64,000 nucleotides of DNA from Kitasatospora sp. DSM 101779 (GTDB lineage: Bacteria; Actinomycetota; Actinomycetes; Streptomycetales; Streptomycetaceae): positions 7,601,707 through 7,665,706 of the forward strand of contig NZ_JAHTIK010000001.1 of NCBI RefSeq assembly GCF_025655475.1, given 5' to 3'. The notes under the pieces were generated by a model. The model saw only the letters and a list, made by a program, of their open reading frames with translations. It had not been told where the DNA came from and searched no databases. Positions 1 through 9,202 of this stretch are shown here, one piece after another. A program made the position numbers and the translations under genes. Numbering within the stretch: position 1 is the stretch's first letter; each line of letters opens with the position of its first letter.

Positions 1-1836
1 CAGGTGCCCGCCCCGGCCGCCGCCCCGGCCGCCGCCCCGGCGGTCCGCCCCGACGCGGAGCCCGTCCCCGAGGACTTCGCCGAACTCGTGCTGCGCGCCC
101 GCGAACTCGACCGGGTCGACCACCCCGACGCCGACGCCCTGTGGGACCGGATCGCCGCCGCCGTCGCCGCCGACGGCCACGTCCACCCCGACCACCCGGA
201 ACTCGGGCCCGTGCAGCGGCTGCAGGGCAACCTCGCCGACCGGCGTGCCCAGCAGGCCTTCGAGGCCGACGACTGGCGGACCGCCCGCACCGAACTCCTC
301 ACCGCGGCCGAGCTGTACGACGGCGCCGGGCTGCCGAGCCGGGCCCTGGTCATGCGCACCCGCGCCGCCGTCGCCCACCTCGGCGAGGAGGACGGCGCCG
401 ACCCCGACTGGCCCGCCCTCGACGAGGCGCTGCGCCACGCCGACGAACTCGCCGCCGAGGCGTCGCGGACGGGGGAGCAGCAGGGCAAGGACGCCGCCGA
501 GGATCGGCTCTACGTCCTGCACAGCCTCACCGTCGCCGCCTACCAGGAGCTGGTCGCCGCCCTGCCGGAACCGGCCGAGGAGGTGACCGCCCGCTTCGAC
601 CGGCTGCTCGACTCCTACCGCACCGCGAGCACCGAACTCGGCCTGCCGCTGCGGGTCGCCGCCGCCCGCCAGTACGCCGCCGACGTCGCCGCCCGGCAGG
701 GCCGGATGGCCGAGGCACGCGCCGGACTGGCAGCCTCGATCGAGCAGCTGGAGCAGGACGGGCTGCCCTGGCGCACCGCCCGCCCGCTCGGCCTGCTCGG
801 CCAGATCGAGCTGATGACCGGTGAGCACGCCCGTGCGGCCGAGGTCCTGCAGCGGGCGATCGCCGAGGCCGTCCGCTGGCACGACGCATCCTTCCCGTTC
901 GGCCCGACCTACGCGATGCTCGGCCACGCCCACGAGCACACCGGCGACCCGGCCGCCGCCGCCCGCGCGCTCACCGAGGCCGCCGACCGCTTCGACCGCG
1001 CCGGCAAGGCCGCGGACGCGGCGAGTGCCAGGATGCAGCTCGCCTCGGTGCTGCGCGACGGCGGGCGGCCCGGCGACGCGGTCGCCGTCCTCGAGTCGCT
1101 GCTGCTGGAGACGGACACGGACGGCTTCGACGAGCGGGCCCGCGCTCAGGTCCGGCTCGACCTGGCACGCGGCCTGCTTGGCCTCGAGGAGTACCGGGAG
1201 GCCGCCGAGCACTACCTGCTGCTCGCCGACCAGGCCGCCGGCTGGGAGGACGGCGAGGACATCCACACCATGGTCGCCTGCGAGGCCACCGTCGCCCTCG
1301 CCGAGGCCGGCCGGTGGGAGGCCGCCGACGCCGCCCGCACCCGCGCCCTCGCCGCACACACGGCCGCGCCCCGCGCCGACCAGGTCTGCGGCATGCTGCA
1401 GCAGCTGGCCAGGCTCACCATGCAGGCCCGCGGCGAGGACGGCCTGGACGAGGCGCTCGCCCGGCTCGCCGAGGCCGACGGGGTCCGCGAACGCGCCGAG
1501 ACCGACGGCCACCCCGTCACCTCCTGGTACCAGCGCGGCCACGGCCACTACGAGAGGGCCCGCTGCTACGCCTTCGCCGACCGGGCCGAGGAGGGCCTGG
1601 CCGCCGCCGAGGCCGCCGTCGCCGCCCACGAGGCCGGCGGCCGGGAGGGCGAGGAACCGCGTGCCGAGGCCCTGCGGATGGCCGCCCTGATCGAGGGCCG
1701 CAGCCTCGGCCGCACCGACGCCGCCCGCACCAGGCTGGCCGCCGGCATCCGACGCTGCGAACAGGTCGGCCTGCCGGACGCCGCCCGCGTCCTCGCCGCG
1801 CTCAGCGACCGCCTCGCCGCCGAGGCCGGGCGGTAG
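1..1836 (+). CDS. TPR-like alpha-helical repeat protein, 5' end outside window
   Basis: The frame is open from the first base, so 611 codons are visible and the true start is probably upstream. A GTG at position 4 is possible, but it would open directly into an Ala/Pro-rich stretch (residues 1-16) that looks like an inter-domain linker. The rest is uniformly helical, with repeated A-x-x-x-Y/G/A-x-x-A patterns about every 40 residues (for example around residues 270-345 and 385-410). This is typical of degenerate tetratricopeptide repeats that act as protein-binding scaffolds. No catalytic motif, signal peptide or membrane segment is seen. In actinomycetes such domains often form the C-terminal part of large regulators or CHAT/AAA proteins; which applies here cannot be told. 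Confidence 0.75.
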   Translation, partial: QVPAPAAAPAAAPAVRPDAEPVPEDFAELVLRARELDRVDHPDADALWDRIAAAVAADGHVHPDHPELGPVQRLQGNLADRRAQQAFEADDWRTARTELLTAAELYDGAGLPSRALVMRTRAAVAHLGEEDGADPDWPALDEALRHADELAAEASRTGEQQGKDAAEDRLYVLHSLTVAAYQELVAALPEPAEEVTARFDRLLDSYRTASTELGLPLRVAAARQYAADVAARQGRMAEARAGLAASIEQLEQDGLPWRTARPLGLLGQIELMTGEHARAAEVLQRAIAEAVRWHDASFPFGPTYAMLGHAHEHTGDPAAAARALTEAADRFDRAGKAADAASARMQLASVLRDGGRPGDAVAVLESLLLETDTDGFDERARAQVRLDLARGLLGLEEYREAAEHYLLLADQAAGWEDGEDIHTMVACEATVALAEAGRWEAADAARTRALAAHTAAPRADQVCGMLQQLARLTMQARGEDGLDEALARLAEADGVRERAETDGHPVTSWYQRGHGHYERARCYAFADRAEEGLAAAEAAVAAHEAGGREGEEPRAEALRMAALIEGRSLGRTDAARTRLAAGIRRCEQVGLPDAARVLAALSDRLAAEAGR

Positions 1837-1856
1837 GACGCGTCCTCACGGCGCTC

Positions 1857-2016
1857 GGGTGGGCAATCCAAGGGCGCGGGGAACTGCGCAGTCCGGGAGC
1901 GGTGCTGCGGACGAATCGGGCTCACCCCTGGTCCGTACGGTGGCCCGCCTCCGAATTGCGCAGTTCTCCGCAGCTCTCGGCCGGAGATGCCCCACGCGCC
2001 CCTGGATTGCGCACCC
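1857..2016. repeat. short palindromic interspersed repeat, copy A
   Basis: The ends form a long imperfect inverted repeat: positions 1857-1881 (GGGTGGGCAATCCA followed by GGGCGCGGGG) pair with 1990-2016. A second nested pair is GGGGAACTGCGCA near 1878 with TGCGCAGTTCTCC near 1960. The interior matches, in reverse orientation, the sequence at 10251-10375. It lies between the TPR gene and the nucleotidyltransferase gene and has no coding potential. It could fold into a strong hairpin and act as a terminator, or be a MITE/REP-type element. Confidence 0.6.
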
Positions 2017-2035
2017 GGCGGGGGAGACTGGGCGG

Positions 2036-2842
2036 ATGACGGATGCTTCCGACGACCGCCGCGTCCCCGTCGAGCTGCGGCCCTACCTCGACGAACTGGT
2101 CCGGCGCACCCGGGCGGTGTGCGGGCCGCTGCTCACCGGGGTGTACGCGGTCGGTTCGGTCGCGCTCGGGGACTACCGGCACGGGCGCAGCGACGTGGAC
2201 GTCGCCGTGGTGGTGGACCCCGCGCTGCCGGGCGCCGCACTGCGGGAACTGGCCGCGGCGCTGGCCCATCCGGACCTGCCGTGCCCGGCGGCCGGGCTGG
2301 AACTGGTGGTCTACGGCGCGGACTCCGCGGGCCGCCCGTCCGGCCGGGCCGGGTACCTGCTCGATCTCAACACCGGCCCGCTGCTGCCCGACCGGGCGAG
2401 CTTCGACCCGGCGGGTGCGACGGCCTTCTGGTACGTCGTCGACCGGGCCGTCGCCCACCAGTCGGGCCTGGCGCTGCACGGCCGCCCGGCACAGGAGGTG
2501 ATCGCCGCCCCGGAGCGGGCCGAGGTGCTCGCCGCGCTCGCCGCCTCCGTCCGTGAACACGCCGAGGGCGAGGGCCACCTCGCGGACAACCGGGTGCTCA
2601 ACGGCTGCCGCGCGGCGGCGTACTGCCGCACCGGTCGCTGGCTGCCCAAGCGTCGTGCCGCGCAGGACCTCGCCGCCACCGAGGAGACCCTCCGCCCGCT
2701 GATCGGCGCGGCCCTGGACAGCTTCGAACGCCCCCGTTCGCAGGCCCGCCCGCTGCCGCCGGACGACGTACGCGCCTTCCTCGCCCGGGTCCGCGACCTG
2801 GTGGCGGAGGCCGCCGCGGCCGCCGGCCCCACGGACTGCTGA
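2036..2842 (+). CDS. nucleotidyltransferase-fold protein, aminoglycoside adenylyltransferase-like
   Basis: Encodes 268 aa from ATG 2036, preceded by a GGGGGAG ribosome site. The nucleotidyltransferase signature is intact: GS at residues 40-41 followed by the metal-binding pair D53 and D55 in GRSDVDVAVV. The C-terminal half has an NRVLNGCRAAAYCRTGRW block (around residue 193) resembling the helical domain (DUF4111) of ANT(3'')-type enzymes such as AadA, which adenylylate aminoglycosides with ATP. Chromosomal streptomycete members are mostly uncharacterised, so the substrate is unknown. It stands alone, between copy A of the repeat and a separately promoted hydrolase gene. Confidence 0.75.
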   Translation: MTDASDDRRVPVELRPYLDELVRRTRAVCGPLLTGVYAVGSVALGDYRHGRSDVDVAVVVDPALPGAALRELAAALAHPDLPCPAAGLELVVYGADSAGRPSGRAGYLLDLNTGPLLPDRASFDPAGATAFWYVVDRAVAHQSGLALHGRPAQEVIAAPERAEVLAALAASVREHAEGEGHLADNRVLNGCRAAAYCRTGRWLPKRRAAQDLAATEETLRPLIGAALDSFERPRSQARPLPPDDVRAFLARVRDLVAEAAAAAGPTDC

Positions 2843-2946
2843 CCGACCGCGGCCCGGCGGAGCCCGTCCGGGCCCGGTGGTGGAGTTCACCTGCGTCCAG
2901 TGGGCCGACTCCGAGATCGACCGATAAGGCACATCAGCTGTAAATC

Positions 2947-2962
2947 TGTGATCCAGATCATA
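2947..2962. promoter_or_regulatory. CRP-like palindrome upstream of the MBL-fold gene
   Basis: TGTGA-N6-TCATA, containing the perfect palindrome TGATCCAGATCA, sits in an unusually A/T-rich patch about 100 bp before the hydrolase start. It resembles a cAMP-receptor-protein half-site pair (consensus TGTGA-N6-TCACA). A weak -35/-10 pair (TTGATG 2965-2970, CAGAAT 2986-2991) follows it. Regulation by a Crp-family protein is inference only. Confidence 0.35.
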
Positions 2963-3057
2963 GCTTGATGCGGTGTCGGCGCGGACAGAATGGCCGGTCA
3001 ACGTTTGATCGCCGCCGCGACCGACCCGCAGCGGCGGCCACGCCAGCCGGGGGGCCC

Positions 3058-3990
3058 ATGCCGCACGCGCCGCACGACCTGTTCCAGGACACCGCACGCC
3101 TCGTCGAGATCGAGGACGGGGTCCACGTCTACCTCCAGTCGCACAGTGGATGGTGCATCAGCAATGCCGGTGTCCTCGCCGGGCGCAGATCCACCACCCT
3201 CGTCGACTGCACCGCCACCGAGCGTCGCGCGCTGGCCCTGAAGGCCGCGGTGGCGGAGCTCACCCCGCGCCCGGTCACCCGCGTCGTCATCACCCACCAC
3301 CACGGCGACCACCACTACGGCGCCAGCCTGTTCACTCCGCAGGCCACCGTCATCGCGCACGAGGAGGCGCGCGCGGCCAACCTGCTCGACGGGCTCAACC
3401 TGCCCGTGATCTGGCCCGAGGTGCAGTGGGGCGCCGTGCGGCCGATGGAGCCCGACGTGACCTTCAGGGACCGGCTCACCCTGCACCTCGACGACCGCCC
3501 GGTGGAGCTCGTCCACTACGGCCCCGCCCACACCACCGGCGACCTCGTGGTCTGGCTGCCCGACACCCGGGTGCTGTTCGCCGGCGACCTCACCTTCAGC
3601 GGGACGACCCCCTTCGTGATGATGGGCTCGGTGACGGGCAGCATCGACACCCTGGAGCAGCTCGCCGCCCTCGACCCGGCCGTGGTCGTCAGCGGCCACG
3701 GGCCCGTCCAGGACGCCTCCGTGATCGGCACCAACCTGCGCTACCTGCGCCTGGTCCTGCGGCTCGCCCGCGAGGGCCGCGCCGCCGGGCTCACGCCGCT
3801 GCAGGTCGCCCAGGGCGCCGATCTCGGCGAGTTCGCGGACCTGCCCGAGTCCGAGCGCCTGGTCGCCAACCTGCACCGCGCCTACCACGACCTCTCCGGC
3901 GGCGTCCCCGGCGAGCGCCTGGCGATCCCGCCCGTGCTCCGCGACATGATCACCTGCAATGGCGGCGCCCCGTTGCGCTGCCTCGCCTGA
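3058..3990 (+). CDS. metallo-beta-lactamase-fold hydrolase
   Basis: Encodes 310 aa from ATG 3058, with a G-rich ribosome site just upstream. The zinc-binding set of the MBL superfamily is complete: H80-x-H82-x-D84-H85 in THHHGDHHYG, H158 in GPAHTTGD, D177 in FAGDLTF and H214 in VSGHGPV. The helical region after residue 225 resembles that of members adjacent to secondary-metabolism genes, but no specific substrate can be assigned. There is no signal peptide, so it is probably cytoplasmic. It is a single-gene unit with its own upstream region. Confidence 0.85.
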   Translation: MPHAPHDLFQDTARLVEIEDGVHVYLQSHSGWCISNAGVLAGRRSTTLVDCTATERRALALKAAVAELTPRPVTRVVITHHHGDHHYGASLFTPQATVIAHEEARAANLLDGLNLPVIWPEVQWGAVRPMEPDVTFRDRLTLHLDDRPVELVHYGPAHTTGDLVVWLPDTRVLFAGDLTFSGTTPFVMMGSVTGSIDTLEQLAALDPAVVVSGHGPVQDASVIGTNLRYLRLVLRLAREGRAAGLTPLQVAQGADLGEFADLPESERLVANLHRAYHDLSGGVPGERLAIPPVLRDMITCNGGAPLRCLA

Positions 3991-4409
3991 CCGGCGGCCT
4001 CCCCGCGGCACCCCGGGCGTCCCCGATCCCGAGCCGCCACCGCTGCACCCCCGGCGGGCCCGCCCGTCCGGGGGTCAGCCGCCCCGCGGGTGACCGAAGC
4101 CCGCTCCCCGGCCCGGCCTCCCGGGCTCATCCGCGGCGCCGTGCCCGCCCGCCGGAGCCCGGACCCGCCGCGTACCCCCCTGAGGTGGTACCCCGGCCAC
4201 CCGGGTGGGCGAACCGCCGGCCCGGACCTCGATCCCCCCGCCGCGGGCGGCCCGACCGCATGCCGTCCCGGTGTTCACCCGGACACCGCCCGTGCGCCGC
4301 ACCCGACCGGGTCGCTCCGGTCGCTCCTGTCCGGTATGCCGGATTTAGCCTGAGATGCCCTGACCAAGACGGGCAGGAGTTGTGCCCATCCGGCTGCTGG
4401 AGGTGTCAC
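3991..4409. other. non-coding stretch before the sugar gene cluster
   Basis: No frame here looks like a real gene; the open frames are by-products of high GC. A TAGCCT box at 4346-4351 is a plausible -10 for the downstream aminotransferase operon, without a convincing -35. A good ribosome site (GGAGGTG) lies at the end, just before GTG 4410. Confidence 0.45.
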
Positions 4410-5534
4410 GTGGGGGTACCCGCGGCTCGCATCGTGTTCGACGAGGCCGACCGGGCGGCGGCCGCCGAAGCGGTCGAGGAGATCCTCGCCACCGGTGCAC
4501 TGACGCTCGGCCCGTGGACGGAACGGTTCGAGGAGGCCTTCGCGGCCGAGCACGGGGCCGCCCACGCGGTCGCCGTGTCCAGCGGCACCGCCGCCCTCGA
4601 AGTCCTGCTGCGCACCGTGGGAGTCCGCGGCCGCGACGTCGTCGTCCCCGCCGTCACCTTCTACGCCACCGGCGCCGCCGTCCTGCACGCGGGCGGCAAC
4701 CCCGTGATGGCCGACGTCGACCCCGCCACCCTCGCCCTCAGCACGGCCACCCTGGAGGCCGCGCTCACCCCGGACACCGCCGCCGTCGTCCTCGTCCACA
4801 TCGGCGGCCTGATCACCCCGGAGGCGGACGCCCTGCGCGCCCTGTGCGACGCCCGCGGCATCGCGCTGGTCGAGGACGCCGCACACGCCCACGGCAGCAG
4901 CTACGACGGCCGCGCCGCCGGCACCTTCGGACTCGGCGCGGCCTTCTCCTTCTACCCGACCAAGGTCGTCACCAGCGGCGAGGGCGGCATGATCCTCACC
5001 GGCTCGCCCGAGGTCCGGGACGAGGCCCGGATCTACCGCGACCAGGGCAAGGGCTCCTTCACCACCAACCACCACGTCCGGCAGGGCTACGCCTGGCGCC
5101 TCAGCGAACTGAACGCCGCCGTCGGCACCATCCACCTGCGCCGCCTCAAGGAGTTCGTCGAGGCCCGCCGCGAGGTCGCCCGCCGCTACGACGCGGCCCT
5201 CGCCGCCGTCCCCGGCCTCGACGCGCTGCCCGAACCCCCCGGCTGCCGCAGCAACATCTACAAGTACATCGCCCTGCTGCCGCCCGGCACCGACCGGGCC
5301 CGCTTCAAGCGCGAGGTGCACGACGGCTTCGGCGTCCGCCTCGCCGGCGAGGTCTACGACCTGCCGCTGCACCGCCAGCCCGTCTTCGGCCCCTACCAGG
5401 GGCCGCCGCTGCCGGTCGCCGAGGACGTCTGCGCCCGCCAGGTCTGCCTGCCCGTCCACTCCGACATGACCGAGGACGAGACCGCCCGAGTGATCGAGGC
5501 CGTCACGGCCGTCCACCGCCGACTGGCCCGATGA
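4410..5534 (+). CDS. DegT/DnrJ/EryC1/StrS-family aminotransferase
   Basis: Encodes 374 aa from GTG 4410. The frame is open far upstream, but this start has the ribosome site GGAGGTG (4399-4405) and begins where family homology begins. The PLP-binding features are present: SSGTAALE (residues 57-64), D156 in VEDAAHAHG and the Schiff-base lysine K185 in FYPTK. Family members transaminate keto-sugars bound to nucleotides (or cyclitols) to amino sugars, with glutamate as donor. It is the first of three closely spaced genes with a sugar epimerase/dehydratase and a glycosyltransferase, which suggests it makes an amino sugar that is then transferred. Confidence 0.88.
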   Translation: MGVPAARIVFDEADRAAAAEAVEEILATGALTLGPWTERFEEAFAAEHGAAHAVAVSSGTAALEVLLRTVGVRGRDVVVPAVTFYATGAAVLHAGGNPVMADVDPATLALSTATLEAALTPDTAAVVLVHIGGLITPEADALRALCDARGIALVEDAAHAHGSSYDGRAAGTFGLGAAFSFYPTKVVTSGEGGMILTGSPEVRDEARIYRDQGKGSFTTNHHVRQGYAWRLSELNAAVGTIHLRRLKEFVEARREVARRYDAALAAVPGLDALPEPPGCRSNIYKYIALLPPGTDRARFKREVHDGFGVRLAGEVYDLPLHRQPVFGPYQGPPLPVAEDVCARQVCLPVHSDMTEDETARVIEAVTAVHRRLAR

Positions 5535-5565
5535 AGCCGACCGGCCCGATGTAGGAGGAGGCACC

Positions 5566-6519
5566 ATGCGCGTAGCCGTCACCGGAGGCTGTGGATTCAT
5601 CGGCTCCCACGTCGTCGACCGGCTGGTCACCGCCGGCCACGACGTGCTCGTCCTGGACACCACCGACCAGTACCTCAACCCCGCCGCCGAGCACGCCCGC
5701 GTGGACGTCCTCGACCTGCCGGCCCTCACCGCCGCCCTCAACGGCGCCGAGGTGGTCTTCCATCTCGCCGCCATGGCCGACGTCGAGAAGGTCGCCGCCG
5801 ATCCCGTCCGCGCCGTCCGGGTCAACATCGACGGCACCGCCACCGTCCTCGAGGCCGCCCGCCTCGCCGGACTCAGCCGCACCGTCCTCGCCAGCACCGT
5901 CTGGGTCTACGGGGCCGCCCAGACCGAGCCCGGCCCCGACGGCGGCGAACTCGACGAACACGTCCCCGTCGACCTCGAACGCAGCGGCCACCTCTACGTC
6001 GCCAGCAAACTCGCCGCCGAGATGCTCGTCCACAGCTACCGCGAGCTCTACGGCCGGCACTTCACCATCCTGCGGTACGGCATCCCCTACGGGCCGCGGA
6101 TGCGCGACGAACTCGTCGTCGCCCGCTTCGTCAAGGCCGCCCTCCGGCACGAGCCCATCACCATCGCCGGCGACGGCCGGCAGACCCGCAACTTCGTCTA
6201 CGTCGAGGACCTCGCCGACGCCCACGTGCACGCCCTCTCCCCGGACGCCCAGGACCAGACCTTCGCGCTGGAGGGCCCCACCGCCGTCTCGATCCGCCAG
6301 ATCGCCGACACCGTCGACCGCCTGCTCGGCCCCGTCGCCATCGAGCACATCGAGGCCCGCCCGGCCGACTACACCCCCCGCCGGATCTCCGCCGCCCGCG
6401 CCAAGCGGCTGCTCGGCTGGTCCCCGCAGACCAGCTTCACCGACGGCGTCAGCCGCTACGTCGACTGGCAGCTCGCCCGGCCCGCCGACCCGCCCGCGCC
6501 GCCCCGGCCCGGCCGCTGA
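5566..6519 (+). CDS. NAD-dependent epimerase/dehydratase (extended SDR)
   Basis: Encodes 317 aa with the strong ribosome site AGGAGGAGG. The Rossmann motif GGCGFIGSH (residues 7-15) and the catalytic Y144-xxx-K148 (YVASK), with S/T residues near 110-111, mark an extended short-chain dehydrogenase of the UDP-sugar epimerase/dehydratase group. Such enzymes epimerise, dehydrate or reduce nucleotide-linked sugars. It follows the aminotransferase by 31 nt and precedes the glycosyltransferase by 17 nt, so the three are probably co-transcribed. The exact sugar reaction cannot be read from sequence. Confidence 0.88.
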   Translation: MRVAVTGGCGFIGSHVVDRLVTAGHDVLVLDTTDQYLNPAAEHARVDVLDLPALTAALNGAEVVFHLAAMADVEKVAADPVRAVRVNIDGTATVLEAARLAGLSRTVLASTVWVYGAAQTEPGPDGGELDEHVPVDLERSGHLYVASKLAAEMLVHSYRELYGRHFTILRYGIPYGPRMRDELVVARFVKAALRHEPITIAGDGRQTRNFVYVEDLADAHVHALSPDAQDQTFALEGPTAVSIRQIADTVDRLLGPVAIEHIEARPADYTPRRISAARAKRLLGWSPQTSFTDGVSRYVDWQLARPADPPAPPRPGR

Positions 6520-6536
6520 GCCGGCCGGAGCCGCCC

Positions 6537-7631
6537 GTGCCCACCGCACTGCTCATCTCCGGATCGATCGGCCAGGGCCACGACGTGATGGCCGAGGCCT
6601 GCGCCGACACCCTGCGCGCCCGCGGCTGGACCACCACGACCGTCGACGCCATGGCACTCCTCGGCAACACTGCCGGCCGGGCCGGCGAAGCCGTCTTCCG
6701 CCGCATGCACGACCTGCCCGGCCTCTATGACGCCTTCCACTTCGCCGCACTGCGCCCCGGCAGCCGGCTCGCGCTGCTCGCCGACTCCGCCGCCCGCACC
6801 CGCCTCACCCGCCAGGTCCGGCTGCTGCTCGACCGGCACCGCCCCGACCTGGTCGTCTCCGTCTTCGCCACCGCCACATCCGCCGTCAACGACCTGCGCG
6901 CCGGACGGCCCGGGATGCGGCACTTCGTGTTCTGCACCGACGTCACCCCGCACCGCCTCTGGGTCCAGGACGGCACCGACCTCTTCCTGGTCACCTCCGA
7001 GGTCGCGGCCTGCGCCGTCCGCCGCTACCGCCCCGACGCGCCGACCGCCGTGGTACCGCCGCCGCTGCGCAAGCCGTTCTACCGGCCGCCCGCCCGCGCC
7101 GCCGCCCGCGCCGAACTCGGCGTCCCGGACGACGCGCCGTGCGTCCTGCTGATGTCCGGCTCCTGGGGGCTCGGCCCGCTCGCCCGCACCGCGGCGGCGA
7201 TCGCCGCCGCCGGGCCGCACGTCCTCGCCGTGGCCGGCCGCAACCCGCCGCTGGAACGCCGCCTGCGCGCCGCCGAGGAACGGCAGCCCCGGGTGCACGC
7301 CTTCGGCTGGACGGACCGCATCCCCGCCCTGATGGCCGCCGCCGACCTGGTCGTCACCAGCTCCGGCGACACCTGCAGCGAGGCCCGCGCCCTCGGCCGC
7401 CGTCTGCTGCTGCTCGACACCGTCCAGGGCCACGGCCGTGACAACCTCCAGCACGAACTGGAGCTCGGCCACGCCGACGTCACCTCGGCCCGGCCCGACG
7501 AGGTCGCCCGCAACGCCCTCGCCGCCCTCCGCCGCCCCGCCCCCGCCCCCTCGCCCAGCGCCACCCCGGACGCCTGGCACGCCGCCTTCGAGGCAGCCCT
7601 CGTCCGGGTGGGCCTGGCGACCGCGGCCTGA
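6537..7631 (+). CDS. GT28/MGDG-synthase-like glycosyltransferase
   Basis: Encodes 364 aa from GTG 6537, after GGCCGGAG. The N-terminus has GSIGQGHD (residues 9-16), the S-x-G-x-GH acceptor-side motif of monogalactosyldiacylglycerol synthase and MurG relatives. The C-terminal half carries SSGDTCSEARALGRR around residues 278-292, matching the nucleotide-sugar-binding Rossmann domain (GTB fold). It probably transfers a sugar from a nucleotide donor to a lipid or small-molecule acceptor at the membrane. It ends 18 nt from a convergent deacetylase gene, and no terminator is visible between them. Confidence 0.82.
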   Translation: MPTALLISGSIGQGHDVMAEACADTLRARGWTTTTVDAMALLGNTAGRAGEAVFRRMHDLPGLYDAFHFAALRPGSRLALLADSAARTRLTRQVRLLLDRHRPDLVVSVFATATSAVNDLRAGRPGMRHFVFCTDVTPHRLWVQDGTDLFLVTSEVAACAVRRYRPDAPTAVVPPPLRKPFYRPPARAAARAELGVPDDAPCVLLMSGSWGLGPLARTAAAIAAAGPHVLAVAGRNPPLERRLRAAEERQPRVHAFGWTDRIPALMAAADLVVTSSGDTCSEARALGRRLLLLDTVQGHGRDNLQHELELGHADVTSARPDEVARNALAALRRPAPAPSPSATPDAWHAAFEAALVRVGLATAA

Positions 7632-7649
7632 AGGCCCGCCGCCCCGGGG

Positions 7650-8381
7650 TCAGGCGGCCAGGCCGTGGTCGCGCAGGGGTCCCAGGGCCAGTCCGAGGGC
7701 GGTGCAGCGGTCGGCGACGGCCGGCAGCGCGCCGAGCGCGGACCGCCAGGAGCCCGGGGCGGAGGTGCAGTCGGAGTCGTGCAGCAGCACCGTCGCCCCG
7801 CCGCGCAGGTCGGGCCGGAGCGAGCGGTACACCGAACCCGGCGAGGCGTGGGCGGTCCAGTCCCGGCCGCAGGCCGTCCACAGCACCGTGCGCAGGCCCA
7901 GCCGGTGCGCGGCGACGGCGAGGCCCGAGCTCAGCACCCCGTACGGCGGCCGGTACCAGCGCGGCGGGACCCCGCAGACCTCGGTGACGGCGGCGACCGC
8001 GGCACGGAGCTCGGCGAGGTCCCGCCCGGGCCGCGGGTACCACGGATGCCGGTGGTGCCAGCCGTGCACACCCACCTCGTGGCCCCGCCGGACGAGCTCC
8101 CGGCCGAGGTCCGGCGAGCACTCCAGCATGCTGCCGAGGACGAAGAACGTCGCCCGCACCCCGAGCACGTCCAGCGCCGCCAGGAAGTCCGGCGTGCTCC
8201 CCGGGTCGGGCCCGTCGTCGAAGGTCAGCGCGACGTGCCCGGCGGCGCCGTGGCCCGCGATGCGCCGGGCGGCGAGGCGACCGACCGGTGGCAACCGGGT
8301 CACCGACGGCGCCAGGTGCAGCACCTCGACACCGGCGGCCGTCGCTGCGGCCGCGACCGCCCAGCGCGCCGGGCCGGTCAT
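7650..8381 (-). CDS. polysaccharide deacetylase (NodB homology domain)
   Basis: Encodes 243 aa from ATG 8381, which overlaps the stop of the upstream SDR gene by ATGA, implying translational coupling. NodB motifs are intact: TFDDGP at residues 53-58 (catalytic base D55, metal D56), the metal histidines in HGWHHRHP (106-113) and RPPYG near 151. The hydrophobic N-terminus (residues 7-20) may be a membrane anchor. The family removes N-acetyl groups from amino sugars in polysaccharides or glycolipids. Position next to the amino-sugar genes suggests it acts on the same glycoconjugate (inference). Confidence 0.85.
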   Translation of the reverse strand: MTGPARWAVAAAATAAGVEVLHLAPSVTRLPPVGRLAARRIAGHGAAGHVALTFDDGPDPGSTPDFLAALDVLGVRATFFVLGSMLECSPDLGRELVRRGHEVGVHGWHHRHPWYPRPGRDLAELRAAVAAVTEVCGVPPRWYRPPYGVLSSGLAVAAHRLGLRTVLWTACGRDWTAHASPGSVYRSLRPDLRGGATVLLHDSDCTSAPGSWRSALGALPAVADRCTALGLALGPLRDHGLAA

Positions 8382-9202
8382 GCGAACCGGTCCGCCAGCC
8401 GCCGGAACACGCCCGGGGCGATGCCGTGCAGCCGCGCCGGCAGGGCCAGCCAGTGCGGGGCGAACACCCGGCTGCGGCTGCCCGTGATGGTGCGCGCGAT
8501 GGAGTCCGCGATGGACTCCGGCGGCAGCGGGCGCGGCCGGCTGCGGTGGAAGGGCGTGCCGCGGCGGGCGAAGAACGGGGTGTCGACCGCGCCGGGCAGG
8601 ATGATCCGGACCCCGACGCCGGTGCCGCGCAGCTCGTACCAGAGGCTCTCGGCGAACAGTGACAGCCCGCCCTTCACCGCGGCGTACGCGGCCTCGCCGC
8701 CCACGCCCACCTGCCCGGCCATCGACCCGAGCAGCACGATCCGGCCGTGGCCGCGCTCCAGCATGCCGGGAAGCAGGGCCCGGGACAGCTGCAGCGGTGC
8801 CGCGAGGTCCACCGTCACCATCTCGGTGAGGACCTCCGGCGGCATGTCGGCGAACGGCCCGCGCCAGCCGATCCCGGCGCTGGCCACCAGGGCGTCCACC
8901 CGGCCGGCGGCGGCCAGCGCCCGCTCGGCCAGCCGCTGCGGCCCCCCGGCACCGTTGAGGTCCTCGGCCAGGACCCGGCCGCCCGTCCGCGCGGCGACCG
9001 CGTGCAGCCGGGCGGCGTCCGTACCGGAGAGCAACAGCGACCAACCCATGGCGTGCAGCCGGTCGGCGGTGGCCGCACCGATCCCGGAGGACGCGCCGGT
9101 GATCAGGGCGACCGGCCGGACCGGCCGGGTACCGAGTCCGCCGCGGGCCGACGCCGGGGCGGTACCGGTCTCGGTGCTGTCGTCGATGCTCACCTGGGTC
9201 AC
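8378..9202 (-). CDS. short-chain dehydrogenase/reductase
   Basis: Encodes 274 aa from GTG 9202; this codon overlaps the stop of the preceding transporter gene (GTGA), and a second GTG three codons on is an alternative. Classical SDR features are present: cofactor motif TGASSGIG (35-42), S160, Y173 and K177 (YAAVK). Substrate is unknown. Head-to-tail overlaps on both sides (transporter, SDR, deacetylase) make this a tightly coupled three-gene operon. Confidence 0.87.
   Translation of the reverse strand: MTQVSIDDSTETGTAPASARGGLGTRPVRPVALITGASSGIGAATADRLHAMGWSLLLSGTDAARLHAVAARTGGRVLAEDLNGAGGPQRLAERALAAAGRVDALVASAGIGWRGPFADMPPEVLTEMVTVDLAAPLQLSRALLPGMLERGHGRIVLLGSMAGQVGVGGEAAYAAVKGGLSLFAESLWYELRGTGVGVRIILPGAVDTPFFARRGTPFHRSRPRPLPPESIADSIARTITGSRSRVFAPHWLALPARLHGIAPGVFRRLADRFA

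Noticed and set aside
3150..4409. Long in-frame extension upstream of the DegT aminotransferase
   Set aside because: It runs antisense-free but out of frame through the MBL gene, is Arg/Pro-rich, and GTG 4410 has a strong ribosome site where homology starts.
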